The position numbers and the translations under genes are program-made. A stretch of 64,000 nucleotides of DNA from Companilactobacillus zhongbaensis. Its GTDB lineage: Bacteria; Bacillota; Bacilli; Lactobacillales; Lactobacillaceae. Positions 1 through 8,140 of the stretch are shown piece after piece; position 1 is the first letter of the stretch; each line of letters opens with the position of its first letter. A model generated the notes under the pieces. It was not told the DNA's origin. It made no database searches and worked only from the letters and a program-made list of their open reading frames with translations. The stretch spans positions 61,343 through 125,342 of the forward strand of contig NZ_RHOM01000005.1 in assembly GCF_003946515.1 (NCBI RefSeq), written 5' to 3'.

Positions 1-26
1 AAATCAATAAAAGAGGGGAATTCATT

Positions 27-524
27 ATGGTTAATTTTTTACGGAACAATAAAATCGCAACTGTCTTGTTGACGATTTTGCGGATCTACCTAGGAGTTGA
101 ATGGACTTTGGCTGGCTTTGCTAAAGTTACAAACGGAGCCAGTGCAGCAACTAAAGGGATGCTGGAAGCTGCGGTGAAGAATCCAGTCAAGGGTCCTTCT
201 GGAGATGTGGTCTATCCTTGGTTCAACGATATGATCAGTTCAATATTGCCTCACGCTCAAGGAATGAGTGTCTTGGTAGCTTGGGGTGAACTTTTAGTTG
301 GTCTAGGATTGATATTTGGCTGTTTAACCACTGCCGCTGCTTTTTTCGGGGTGGTTATGAACTTTTCATACATGCTCTCGGGTTCAATTTCAGTCAATCC
401 AATGTACATTTTTCTAAGTTACTTCATCCTGATTGCTGGTTATAACGCCGGTAAGATTGGATTAGATCACTGGGTAATTCCTTGGGTCAGACGTCACATT
501 TTTCACAAAAAAGTTGTAGCTTAA
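27..524 (+). CDS. DoxX-family membrane protein
   Basis: 165-residue integral membrane protein with the length and layout of the DoxX/DoxD family: a first hydrophobic helix at about residues 9-31, an extracytoplasmic-type loop, then three helices between about 80 and 142, and a basic C-terminal tail ending in RRHIFHKK. DoxX-type proteins are membrane components linked in some bacteria to thiol and redox homeostasis, but the role in lactobacilli is unclear. The ATG lies behind a strong AGAGGGGAA ribosome binding site. It is monocistronic as far as the window shows, with a terminator hairpin directly after the stop. Family call is good; physiological function is not established. Confidence 0.8.
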   Translation: MVNFLRNNKIATVLLTILRIYLGVEWTLAGFAKVTNGASAATKGMLEAAVKNPVKGPSGDVVYPWFNDMISSILPHAQGMSVLVAWGELLVGLGLIFGCLTTAAAFFGVVMNFSYMLSGSISVNPMYIFLSYFILIAGYNAGKIGLDHWVIPWVRRHIFHKKVVA

Positions 525-535
525 ATAGTTTTTAG

Positions 536-566
536 ACCGCAAGGTGCAGAACTTTGCGGTTTTTTA
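536..566 (+). terminator. Rho-independent terminator after the DoxX gene
   Basis: ACCGCAAGGT pairs with ACTTTGCGGT across a five-base loop (one G-U pair), followed directly by a run of T. It separates the DoxX gene from the regulator downstream. Confidence 0.85.
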
Positions 567-650
567 ATGGTTTTATTTATCATTTGCTTAACTAATATAG
601 TTTTATACAGTAAACTTGTATTAAATGATTTATTTATAGGGGTGTGTGAA

Positions 651-1619
651 TTGGTCACAATTAGGGATATTGCCAAACAGGCTGGTGTTTCTCCTTCGAC
701 TGCATCGAGAGCACTGAATAAAAATCCACATATCAGTAAAAAAACGATCGACCGGGTCCAAACGATAGCCGATCAGTTAGGCTATATGCCAGATTACAAT
801 GCAAAAAATCTTACTACCGGCGAAGCTTCAGCCGTGGGTGTGATTTTTCCAGTAGATGGACATGCGGTACAGAGTAATCCTTTTTATATCAAAGTTTTAA
901 GTGGTGTTAACGATGAACTGATCAAGCGTGGTTACGCTTTGTCTGTCGCTATCACTAAAACGCTCGATGACTTGCAAAAAAATGTGAAATCGATGATCTA
1001 CCAAAGTAAGATCAAGCGGTTTATTTTGTTGTATTCTCAACCCAATGATCCAATTGCCAAATTCTTACGTGAAAATCATTTAAGATTCGTCGTGATCGGT
1101 CAACCGACAGTTGAGACTGATTATTATGTCAACAACAACAACGTAGAAGCAGGTGCAGCGGCAACGAGATACTTGCTCGAACAAAGTCAACCTGAGCATT
1201 TAGCCTTCGTTCATTCACCGGAAAATTGGCTTTTTGAAAAGGAACGATTTACCGGCTTCCAAAATGTCGTTTCCGAGCATAATTTGGATTACCAGGAATT
1301 TACTGTCGATCAGTCAAATTCGACAACATTGGAATCACAAATTTTTGAACATCCCCAGATCGATGGAGCAGTGGCAACTGATGATATCAATGCCATGAAT
1401 TTCATCGATAGTTTTAAAAAAGTTTACCCACTCAAGCAAGTTGAAATCATGGGTTTTAATAACTCATTGCCGAAGGTTTTACTCGATCGTAACTATCGAA
1501 CCGTTGATCTATTCCCCGAAGAGATGGGGAAAAAGGCGACACTACTGCTGTTCAGTGATCGTGAGGATCAATCGATCGATGAAAAGAAACATCTCCTAGT
1601 CGGCTATAAAATCGTCTGA
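651..1619 (+). CDS. malR: LacI/GalR-family repressor, probable maltose operon regulator (MalR-like)
   Basis: About 322 residues. It begins with the classic LacI helix-turn-helix (TIRDIAKQAGVSPSTASRAL, residues 3-22), followed by a periplasmic-binding-protein-like sugar sensor domain to the C-terminus. I chose the TTG at 651 because AGGGG lies eight bases upstream and the homology starts at LVTIRDIAK; the reading frame is open further upstream to an ATG at 567, but that extension is unlike the family. It lies just upstream of, and parallel to, the maltose genes, whose promoter carries a LacI-type palindrome, so it is probably the local maltose-responsive repressor. The effector is inferred from context. 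A terminator after the stop gives it its own transcript. Confidence 0.85.
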   Translation: MVTIRDIAKQAGVSPSTASRALNKNPHISKKTIDRVQTIADQLGYMPDYNAKNLTTGEASAVGVIFPVDGHAVQSNPFYIKVLSGVNDELIKRGYALSVAITKTLDDLQKNVKSMIYQSKIKRFILLYSQPNDPIAKFLRENHLRFVVIGQPTVETDYYVNNNNVEAGAAATRYLLEQSQPEHLAFVHSPENWLFEKERFTGFQNVVSEHNLDYQEFTVDQSNSTTLESQIFEHPQIDGAVATDDINAMNFIDSFKKVYPLKQVEIMGFNNSLPKVLLDRNYRTVDLFPEEMGKKATLLLFSDREDQSIDEKKHLLVGYKIV

Positions 1620-1621
1620 AT

Positions 1622-1652
1622 TAGTCAGCTCATTTTCGAGCTGGCTTTTTTT
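1622..1652 (+). terminator. Rho-independent terminator after malR
   Basis: GTCAGCTC pairs with GAGCTGGC around an ATTTTC loop, followed by a T-rich run. It insulates the regulator from the maltose structural operon. Confidence 0.85.
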
Positions 1653-1767
1653 ATTCGCAAAAATTTTTAAATTTTTTTTCGTAATTTATCTACAGGGAAA
1701 AAGATTGATATATCAACAATTATTTTGAAATATCTCTTTGAAGTATGTAAAAAATATCACATTCTTT

Positions 1768-1787
1768 TAATGCAAACGGTTGCATTA
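1768..1787 (+). promoter_or_regulatory. LacI-family operator in the maltose promoter
   Basis: The 20-base site TAATGCAAACGGTTGCATTA is a palindrome except for the two bases flanking the central CG, the hallmark of LacI-family operators. It overlaps the -35 hexamer of the maltose promoter, so binding would block RNA polymerase. The likely ligand is the LacI-type protein encoded just upstream. Confidence 0.75.
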
Positions 1788-1808
1788 AATTGAAAGCGGT
1801 TTTATACT
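1780..1808 (+). promoter_or_regulatory. Sigma-A-type promoter of the maltose operon
   Basis: TTGCAT (1780-1785) and TATACT (1803-1808) are spaced by 17 bases, about 45 bases before the transporter start codon. The -35 box is inside the operator palindrome and the spacer holds a cre-like site. Confidence 0.7.
1791..1804 (+). promoter_or_regulatory. cre-like catabolite control site
   Basis: TGAAAGCGGTTTTA matches the CcpA cre consensus TGWAAGCGNTWWCA at all but one position (T for the penultimate C). It lies between the -35 and -10 boxes, a position that would give glucose repression. It could also be a weaker second operator for the local LacI protein. Confidence 0.55.
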
Positions 1809-1852
1809 AATGTCATAAATTAATTCATACCACGAAACGAGGGAGAAACATC

Positions 1853-3208
1853 ATGTCAGATAAAAAAGAGACAAAACAAGATGGCGCTGGTTTACCAAAG
1901 CTATCTTCGAACACTATCTGGATGCTTAGTTTGGGATTCCTAGGCGTTCAAATGGCCTTTACTTTACAAAGCTCGCAAATGAGCCGTATCTTCCAAACTA
2001 TCGGAGCTGATCCTAACAACTTAGGTTGGTTCTTCATCTTGCCACCTTTGGCCGGATTGATCGTTCAACCGATCGTTGGATATTACTCAGATAGAACTTG
2101 GGCACCTAAATTAGGTGGAAGACGGTTGCCTTACTTGATCTTAGGTACTGTAGTTGCCGCAATCGTTATGTTCTTATTGCCAAACTCAGGTTCAATGGGC
2201 TTTGGTTACGGATCCATGGCAGCTTTATTGTTTGGTGCAATTACTGTTGCCTTTCTAGATTTATCATCAAACGTTGCCATGCAACCATTCAAGATGATGG
2301 TCGGTGATATGGTCAACGATGACCAAAAGAGTTATGCCTATGGTATTCAAAGTTTCTTATCAAACACTGGTGCGGTTATCGCCGCAATCTTCCCATTCTT
2401 GTTCACAGCACTAGGGATCGCTAACACCGCTAAAAAGGGTGTTGTACCACAGTCAGTTGTTTGGTCATTCTACATCGGTGCCGCAATTTTAGTTATTTCA
2501 ACAATCATCACAATTTTCAGAGTTAAAGAATACGATCCACAAACTTACGCTAAGTATCACGGCATTTCTGAAGACGCTAATAAAACGGGTGGTAACTGGT
2601 TAGATCTTCTCAAGAAAGCTCCTAAAGTATTCTGGACAGTAACATTAGTTCAATTCTTCTGCTGGATGGCTTTCCAATATCTTTGGACTTATTCAGCTGG
2701 TGCCATTTCAGTTAATGTTTGGAACACTTCTAATGCTAGTTCTGCCGGATATCAAGCTGCTGGTAACTGGTACGGTGTTTTAGCAGCTGTTCAATCGATT
2801 GCTGCTGTTGTTTGGTCATACGTACTAGCTAAAGTTCCTAACAATCACCACAAACTAGGTTATGCAGCAAGTTTGATTCTCGGAGCTGTTGGCTTCTTAT
2901 CAGTTTTCTTCATTCACAGTCAATACGCTTTGATCGTCTCATTCGTCTTAGTCGGAATGGCTTGGGCAGCAATGAACACTTATCCATTAACTATGATCAC
3001 TAACGCACTTTCAGGCGAACACATGGGTACTTACTTAGGTTTATTCAACGGATCGATTTGTTTACCACAGATCGTTGCTTCACTACTAAGTTTTGCCTTG
3101 TTCCCATTATTAGGAAATTCACAACCACACATGTTCTTACTATCAGGTATCATCATGGCAGTAGGTGCATTATCAGTTGGATTCATTAAAGAAACTTATA
3201 AAGCTTAA
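1853..3208 (+). CDS. malT: MFS disaccharide transporter, probable maltose permease
   Basis: 451-residue major facilitator superfamily protein with about 12 membrane helices, resembling the MalT/SLC45-type sugar:cation symporters found beside maltose phosphorylase in lactic acid bacteria. The N-terminus is short and polar (MSDKKETKQDG), then the first helix begins near residue 24; loop 2-3 contains the MFS-type segment GYYSDRTWAPKLGGRR. First gene of the operon, with a GGGAG ribosome binding site, and followed 19 bases later by maltose phosphorylase. Non-phosphorylating uptake fits the phosphorolytic route encoded downstream. Maltose as the substrate is inferred from the operon. Confidence 0.85.
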   Translation: MSDKKETKQDGAGLPKLSSNTIWMLSLGFLGVQMAFTLQSSQMSRIFQTIGADPNNLGWFFILPPLAGLIVQPIVGYYSDRTWAPKLGGRRLPYLILGTVVAAIVMFLLPNSGSMGFGYGSMAALLFGAITVAFLDLSSNVAMQPFKMMVGDMVNDDQKSYAYGIQSFLSNTGAVIAAIFPFLFTALGIANTAKKGVVPQSVVWSFYIGAAILVISTIITIFRVKEYDPQTYAKYHGISEDANKTGGNWLDLLKKAPKVFWTVTLVQFFCWMAFQYLWTYSAGAISVNVWNTSNASSAGYQAAGNWYGVLAAVQSIAAVVWSYVLAKVPNNHHKLGYAASLILGAVGFLSVFFIHSQYALIVSFVLVGMAWAAMNTYPLTMITNALSGEHMGTYLGLFNGSICLPQIVASLLSFALFPLLGNSQPHMFLLSGIIMAVGALSVGFIKETYKA

Positions 3209-3227
3209 TTAAAAAAGGAGAATCACG

Positions 3228-5483
3228 ATGAAAAGAATTTTTGAAGTTCAACCTTGGAACGTTTCAACACACGAATTTAAGGCTGAAGACAAAAGACTAC
3301 AAGAATCGATGACTAGTTTAGGTAATGGCTACATGGGAATGCGTGGCTTTTTCGATGAAGATTATTCTGGCGACAGCTTACCAGGCATTTACCTAGGTGG
3401 TGTTTGGTTCCCCGACAAGACTCGTGTTGGTTGGTGGAAAAACGGTTATCCAAAATACTTTGGTAAGGTCATCAATGCCGTTAACTTCATCAAAATGAAT
3501 TTCGAGATCAATGGCGAAAAACTAGATTTGGCCAAAGATGAAATCAGTGATTTTGAATTAAATCTCCATATGAAAAACGCACTCTTAACACGTTCATTCA
3601 TCGTTAAAAAAGGCGATGCCAAAGTAAAATTCAATTTTGAAAGATTTTTGAGTGTCGCACAAAAGGAACTTTCCGTTCAAAAAGTTACAATCGAAAATCT
3701 TTCTAATGATCCTGTCGACATCAAGGTGATTTCATCGATCGATGCTAACGTTAAAAACGAAGATGCTAACTACGACGAACACTTCTGGGAAGTTAAAGAC
3801 ATTGCTGCTGGTAGCGTTGTTGCTGAAACTAAAGCCAATGACTTCGGTACGCCAAGATTTACGTCTGGTATGCAAGCAAACTACGTAACTAGTCTGGCAC
3901 CAGTTGGCAACGAAATGACCGATTTTGAAACTTCGACTACTTTTGCTGGTACTCTAAACAAAGATGAAACAGCTAGTTTTGAAAAACGTGTCATCGTTGT
4001 AACTTCTCGTGATTACGACACACAAGACGATTTAATTAAAGCAATGAATGACCTCTCTAAAAAAGTTTCCACCGTGTCATATGATGAATTGTTTACGGCA
4101 CACGAAAACATTTGGGCTCAAAGATGGGAACAATCAGATGTGAAGATCCAAGGAGACGATGAGGCTCAACAAGGCATGCGTTTCAACTTGTTTGGCCTAT
4201 TCACCACTTACTATGGTGATGATGCACGTCTAAACATTGGACCAAAAGGATTCACCGGTGAAAAATACGGTGGGGCAACATACTGGGATACTGAAGCTTT
4301 CGCAGTTCCAGTATACTTAGGAATTACGAAACCAGAAGTAACCAGAAACCTCTTGATGTACCGTTACAAACAATTGGATGGAGCATACGTTAATGCTCAA
4401 GAACAAGGTCTCAAGGGTGCATTATATCCAATGGTTACTTTCAACGGTATTGAATGCCACAATGAATGGGAGATCACTTTTGAAGAGATCCACCGTAATG
4501 GTGATATTGCATTCGCTATTTACAATTACACTAGATATACCGGTGACAAGTCTTACGTCTTAAATGAAGGCTCAAAAGTATTGACCGAGATCTCCAGATT
4601 TTGGGCAGATCGGGTCCACTTCAGTGAACGCAACAATCAATACATGATCCACGGCGTAACTGGACCTGATGAATACGAAAATAACGTCGACAACAACTGG
4701 AACACTAACTACTTAGCACGTTGGACATTGGAATACACATTGAAAGTTCTTAAGGAAGTATCTCCTGAACAAGCTAAGCAATTAAATGTATCCGATGAAG
4801 AAAAAGCTAAATGGCAAGATATCGTCGATCGGATGTACTTACCATATGACAAAGACTTGAACATCTTCGTTCAACATGACGGCTTTTTGGACAAGGATCT
4901 CCAACCTGTTTCAGCTATTCCAGAAGATCAACGTCCAATCAATCAAAATTGGTCATGGGACAAGATCTTGCGCTCGCCATACATCAAGCAAGGTGACGTT
5001 TTGCAAATCATGTATGACTTTATCGATGACTTCACACCAGAAGAAAAGAAGAGCAATTTTGACTTCTACGAACCATTGACAGTTCACGAGTCGAGTTTAT
5101 CTCCAGCAATTTATTCAGTAGTCGCTGCTGACTTACATTATGAAAAGAAAGCGGTTGAATTATATGAAAGAACAGCTAGACTAGACTTAGACAACTATAA
5201 TAATGACACTGTAGATGGATTGCATATTACTTCAATGACTGGTGGCTGGATCGCTATGGTCCAAGGCTTTGCTGGAATGAGAGTTCATGACGATACTTTG
5301 AGCTACAAACCATTCTTACCACAAAAGTGGGACAGCTATTCATTTAGACAAGTATTCAGAGGTCGCGTGATCGAAGTATCCGTTGATAAAGACGGAAATC
5401 ACTTCAAACTTATCTCAGGTGAACCACTTGATATTAAAGTAAATGACAAGACAGTTACATTGGATTCATTACAAACTAATTAG
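3228..5483 (+). CDS. mapA: Maltose phosphorylase (glycoside hydrolase family 65)
   Basis: 751 residues, the normal length for bacterial maltose phosphorylases. The enzyme uses inorganic phosphate to split maltose into glucose and beta-glucose-1-phosphate with inversion. The order is an N-terminal beta-sandwich, a linker, an (alpha/alpha)6 catalytic barrel from about residue 320, and a C-terminal beta-sheet domain. The general-acid glutamate is expected in GPDEYENNVDNN; this Glu is about residue 482. GGATYWDTEAF and the C-terminal SMTGGW segment are also typical of GH65. A strong AAAAAAGGAG site precedes the ATG. Kojibiose or trehalose phosphorylases share the fold, but the pgmB and epimerase partners and the transporter favour maltose. 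Confidence 0.93.
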   Translation: MKRIFEVQPWNVSTHEFKAEDKRLQESMTSLGNGYMGMRGFFDEDYSGDSLPGIYLGGVWFPDKTRVGWWKNGYPKYFGKVINAVNFIKMNFEINGEKLDLAKDEISDFELNLHMKNALLTRSFIVKKGDAKVKFNFERFLSVAQKELSVQKVTIENLSNDPVDIKVISSIDANVKNEDANYDEHFWEVKDIAAGSVVAETKANDFGTPRFTSGMQANYVTSLAPVGNEMTDFETSTTFAGTLNKDETASFEKRVIVVTSRDYDTQDDLIKAMNDLSKKVSTVSYDELFTAHENIWAQRWEQSDVKIQGDDEAQQGMRFNLFGLFTTYYGDDARLNIGPKGFTGEKYGGATYWDTEAFAVPVYLGITKPEVTRNLLMYRYKQLDGAYVNAQEQGLKGALYPMVTFNGIECHNEWEITFEEIHRNGDIAFAIYNYTRYTGDKSYVLNEGSKVLTEISRFWADRVHFSERNNQYMIHGVTGPDEYENNVDNNWNTNYLARWTLEYTLKVLKEVSPEQAKQLNVSDEEKAKWQDIVDRMYLPYDKDLNIFVQHDGFLDKDLQPVSAIPEDQRPINQNWSWDKILRSPYIKQGDVLQIMYDFIDDFTPEEKKSNFDFYEPLTVHESSLSPAIYSVVAADLHYEKKAVELYERTARLDLDNYNNDTVDGLHITSMTGGWIAMVQGFAGMRVHDDTLSYKPFLPQKWDSYSFRQVFRGRVIEVSVDKDGNHFKLISGEPLDIKVNDKTVTLDSLQTN

Positions 5484-5488
5484 TTATT

Positions 5489-5525
5489 AGGTGTCTGGGT
5501 TTTAAATAATTCGGGCACCTTTTTT
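5489..5525 (+). terminator. Intra-operon terminator-like hairpin between mapA and pgmB
   Basis: AGGTGTCT pairs with GGGCACCT (two G-U pairs), followed by six T, and the pgmB ribosome binding site starts immediately after. It is probably a partial terminator or a 3' stabiliser that lowers expression of the last two genes relative to transporter and phosphorylase. Confidence 0.65.
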
Positions 5526-5541
5526 GAAAGGAAGGATATAT

Positions 5542-6225
5542 ATGGTTAAATTCAAGGATATTAAAGGTTTCGTATTTGATTTAGATGGTGTTATTGCTGA
5601 TACCTCTGTCTACCACTCACAAGCATGGCATCAACTGGCAGATGAATTAGGCGTTCAATGGAGTGATGAATTAGCTGACAACTTAAAGGGTGTCAGTCGC
5701 ATGGATTCACTCGAATTGATCTTAAAAACTGGTGGTAAAGAAAACGATTATACCCAAGAAGAAAAAGAAAAGTATGCTGCTAAGAAAAATGCCAACTATC
5801 TGGACTTATTAAAAGGGATGGACTCTTCAGCAATTTTACCTGGTATCGCTGATTTTCTAGCTAGTTTGGAAGAAAATAATTATAAGTTGTCACTAGCATC
5901 AGCATCGAAAAATTCCCCATTAGTTTTGGAGCAATTAGGCTTAGCAAAATACTTCCCTGAAAAAGTCGATCCAGCAACTTTGAAGCATGGTAAGCCAGAT
6001 CCTGAGATTTTTGCACGTGGCGCAGAAGTCTTAGACCTAACTCCAGAACAATGTATCGGAGTTGAAGATGCCAAAGCAGGTGTTGAATCGATCAATTCAG
6101 CGGGAGAAACTTCAATTGGTATCGGGGATGTAAATGTCTTGTCAGAAGCAGACATTAACTTCACGAATACTTCAGAATTGACGTTAGCCAACATCAAAAA
6201 AGCTATGGAAGTGGGAGAGGGTTAA
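5542..6225 (+). CDS. pgmB: Beta-phosphoglucomutase
   Basis: 227-residue HAD-superfamily phosphotransferase that converts beta-glucose-1-phosphate to glucose-6-phosphate, feeding the product of maltose phosphorylase into glycolysis. The nucleophile and acid-base aspartates lie in FDLDGVIADT near the N-terminus (residues 11-20). The cap segment SRMDSLE, the serine/threonine motif LASASKN and the Mg-binding GVEDAKAGVESI complete the PgmB signature. ATG at 5542 is preferred because GAAAGGAAGG lies just upstream; a TTG 18 bases earlier is too close to the terminator-like hairpin. The stop codon overlaps the start of the epimerase gene by one base, indicating translational coupling. Confidence 0.93.
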   Translation: MVKFKDIKGFVFDLDGVIADTSVYHSQAWHQLADELGVQWSDELADNLKGVSRMDSLELILKTGGKENDYTQEEKEKYAAKKNANYLDLLKGMDSSAILPGIADFLASLEENNYKLSLASASKNSPLVLEQLGLAKYFPEKVDPATLKHGKPDPEIFARGAEVLDLTPEQCIGVEDAKAGVESINSAGETSIGIGDVNVLSEADINFTNTSELTLANIKKAMEVGEG

Positions 6226-7229
6226 TGATTAAGGAACAAAATTTTGGTCAAGTTGACGGTGAAGATGTCAAATTGTTTACCATTGAAAATAAGAACGGAA
6301 CTAAAATCAGCGTGATAAGTTATGCTGCAGCTTGGCAAAATTTTGAAGTTGTTGAGGATGGAACGACACATTCATTGATCGAACATTACGATGACGTTTC
6401 TGGCTACGTTGATAATCCTTATCAAGTAGGTAAAACAGTCGGAAGAGTTGCCGGACGAATCGGCAATGCTAAATTTACGATCAATGGCAAGCAATTCAAG
6501 CTACCTGCTAATGAAGGGGACAATTTATTACACGGTGGCGACAAGGGAATTCAAACACATAACTTTGACAGTGAGATCGACGAAAAGAACAACGCAGTCA
6601 TTTTCACCACAGTTATGAAAAGTGCGGAAGACAATTTCCCTGGCGACTTAACATTGACGATCAAATATACTTTGACAAAAAATGACGAAGTAGAAATTGA
6701 ATATACTGGCGAAAGTACAGAAGACACACTATTCAATCCAACGTGCCACGTCTACTTTAACGTACTAGATGACACCACAGATGTTTCTAAACAAGAACTA
6801 CAAATCAACGCAGATGAATCATTGGCCATTTACGGTGACAAAGTACCAACTGGCAGAAAATTACCAGTAACATCAGGCTATGATTTTAGAAAACCAAGAA
6901 CTATCGCTCAAGGACTAAAAGACTTGTACGCAGAAAATCAAAAAATCGAATTTGATGACTGCTACGTAACAGGCAAGTCAAAGTCAGAAGTTGCCAAAGT
7001 TAGCGGAGACGGAAGAAGCGTTAAGTTGTACTCTGACAGAAACGGAATGGTGATTTTCACAGCCAATCCTCAAGACAGTAAGAAGCAAGATGCTCACGAA
7101 TATAGTTCACTAGCTATGGAACTACAAATGTTACCAGATGCTATTAACCATAAGGACTTCGGCGATATTGTGTTGCCTGCTGGCAAAAAAGTAACATATA
7201 AAAACAAATACAAGTATGCAAAAGATTAA
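6225..7229 (+). CDS. galM: Aldose 1-epimerase (GalM family), last gene of the maltose operon
   Basis: 334 residues with the GalM beta-sandwich layout: KTVGRVAGRIGNAKF near residue 68, the LLHGGDKGIQ motif holding the catalytic-type His, FNPTCHVYFNV with the second conserved His, and a C-terminal acidic segment with the expected Glu in LAMELQMLPDAIN. Mutarotases interconvert the alpha and beta anomers of free sugars; in this operon it may act on glucose released by phosphorolysis, or on maltose itself, since GalM-like maltose epimerases occur beside maltose phosphorylase in lactobacilli. Sequence alone does not decide. It overlaps pgmB by one base and ends at a strong terminator. Confidence 0.85.
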   Translation: MIKEQNFGQVDGEDVKLFTIENKNGTKISVISYAAAWQNFEVVEDGTTHSLIEHYDDVSGYVDNPYQVGKTVGRVAGRIGNAKFTINGKQFKLPANEGDNLLHGGDKGIQTHNFDSEIDEKNNAVIFTTVMKSAEDNFPGDLTLTIKYTLTKNDEVEIEYTGESTEDTLFNPTCHVYFNVLDDTTDVSKQELQINADESLAIYGDKVPTGRKLPVTSGYDFRKPRTIAQGLKDLYAENQKIEFDDCYVTGKSKSEVAKVSGDGRSVKLYSDRNGMVIFTANPQDSKKQDAHEYSSLAMELQMLPDAINHKDFGDIVLPAGKKVTYKNKYKYAKD

Positions 7230-7237
7230 GGTTTGTT

Positions 7238-7269
7238 AAAAAGACGCTTTGTTGCGAAGCGTCTTTTTT
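7238..7269 (+). terminator. Terminator of the maltose operon
   Basis: AAAAAGACGCTT pairs with GAAGCGTCTTTTTT across a short loop with a long T run; it can act in both directions. Confidence 0.9.
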
Positions 7270-7309
7270 GTTTGGGTTTGATTTTTTTATGCTAAGTATG
7301 TTGGGGTGT

Positions 7310-7497
7310 GGTTCACTGCCGGTCCTGTGGGGGTTCCGGGAATTGCGCCGTGGAACGCTGCGGGCCAACTTTGAGCTATCCAAGGAAGACCGCCTTGGAC
7401 ATCTCAAAGCTTGACCTTTTCGTAAGCACGGCCTTTGCCGTGCAAACGAAAATTTCGCGGCTGACGGCGAATTCCCTCCACCCCCACAGGACCTAGG
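7310..7497 (-). repeat. Family 1 structured element A1
   Basis: Read on the minus strand. The terminal stem is formed by GGTCCTGTGGGGG (from 7321) and CCCCCACAGGACC (to 7493) and continues inward with mismatches. Inside are hairpin P2 around GCACGGC/GCCGTGC (7426-7443, extended by TTTTCG/CGAAAA) and hairpin P3 at 7369-7409, where CTTTGAG pairs with CTCAAAG. The single-stranded GTTCCA and the tail CCGGCAGTGAACC are shared with all family members. It differs from A2 at only two loop bases by eye. It could be a structured RNA transcribed leftward or a hairpin-forming DNA element. Confidence 0.7.
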
Positions 7498-7809
7498 GTG
7501 GTACAAAACTCTTTTTGTTGGTGGGGGATGCGGCACTTAGCTATGTAGTTGTGGGTAGTTTTGGTTTTTATTTATAATCCTATCTATTTTGAGTCCTAGG
7601 ATAACGTTTGGCCTACTGATCTTATCAATTTTGTTGGAGGTTATCATCGATAAGTAAAAATTATTGAGCTTTTGGAATTTGTGATTTTGCTTTTACTATA
7701 AAAATGACATTTGAGATAGACAAGTGAGAAATAGGAAGCTCAAAAAGTGCCGATTTAACCAAAAAAATGTCGGTAAAACTCAAAAAAAAAGAGAATTGAT
7801 TGTCCAACT
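7498..7809. other. Spacer between A1 and B1, no gene
   Basis: AT-rich, without a plausible coding region. Blocks shared with the unit 2 spacer are a GGTGGGGGAT...CGG...ACTTA segment next to the A arm and GAGATAGACAAGTGA near 7713. Because the two arms diverge outward, promoters for both would have to lie here; no convincing -35/-10 pair was found. Confidence 0.5.
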
Positions 7810-7985
7810 TAGGTGGAGGGGCGGGGCGCTATATGGGTTCAGTAGCCAAATTATTCTTAGCGGTTTACCGCTTAGAATAAGACTCGTATTTGAAATGCCC
7901 GAGCGAACTTCTCGGGTAGTTCAAATCGATGTCGGCTACGTTCCAATCCCATATAGCGCCCCGCCCCGGAACCGGCAGTGAACCT
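7810..7985 (+). repeat. Family 1 structured element B1
   Basis: Read on the plus strand. The terminal stem pairs GGGGCGGGGCGCTATATGGG with CCCATATAGCGCCCCGCCCC, 20 uninterrupted pairs. P2 is TTCTTAGCGG/CCGCTTAGAA; P3 at 7889-7925 has an outer stem TTTGAA/TTCAAA, an internal AUG/UAG loop, and a CGAG/CTCG top with loop CGAACTT. It ends with the family tail CCGGCAGTGAACC. The arm sequence differs wholly from A1 yet the order of stems, the GTTCCA strand and the tail are the same. Confidence 0.7.
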
Positions 7986-8140
7986 CAACACAAACTACTA
8001 CCACTATCCAATACTATCAAATACCATCCAACAAACAATTAATTATCCAAAATACCAAACTAACCAACAGCTGTCATCTCTTACATCCTTATCTCACCCC
8101 AAAATAATTGTGATAAAATTAACATAAGAAGGTGACTAAA

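Larger units (their letters stand above)
7295..7999. repeat. Family 1 composite unit 1 (divergent pair A1/B1 with inverted ends)
   Basis: About 705 bases filling most of the gap between galM and the pentapeptide gene. The outer ends are imperfect inverted repeats of about 28 bases, starting AGTATGTTGG on the left and running inward to CCGG; I count 23 of 28 matching positions. Inside are two folded arms pointing outward (A1 leftward, B1 rightward) separated by about 310 bases. A second unit of the same design lies at 45975-46716. No protein is encoded: the open frames here lack ribosome binding sites and reflect the palindromes. Confidence 0.75.

Noticed and set aside
567..650. N-terminal extension of the LacI-type regulator from ATG 567
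   Set aside because: The extension overlaps the terminator region of the DoxX gene, has no ribosome binding site, and the helix-turn-helix normally begins at the protein start, as it does from TTG 651.
7144..7981. Open reading frames on both strands across composite unit 1 (for example minus 7144-7536, plus 7308-7496 and plus 7724-7981)
   Set aside because: They follow the palindromic repeats, lack ribosome binding sites, and give low-complexity or basic products with no family resemblance. The matching frames in unit 2 (45863-46087, 45934-46176, 46441-46698) change where the repeat changes.
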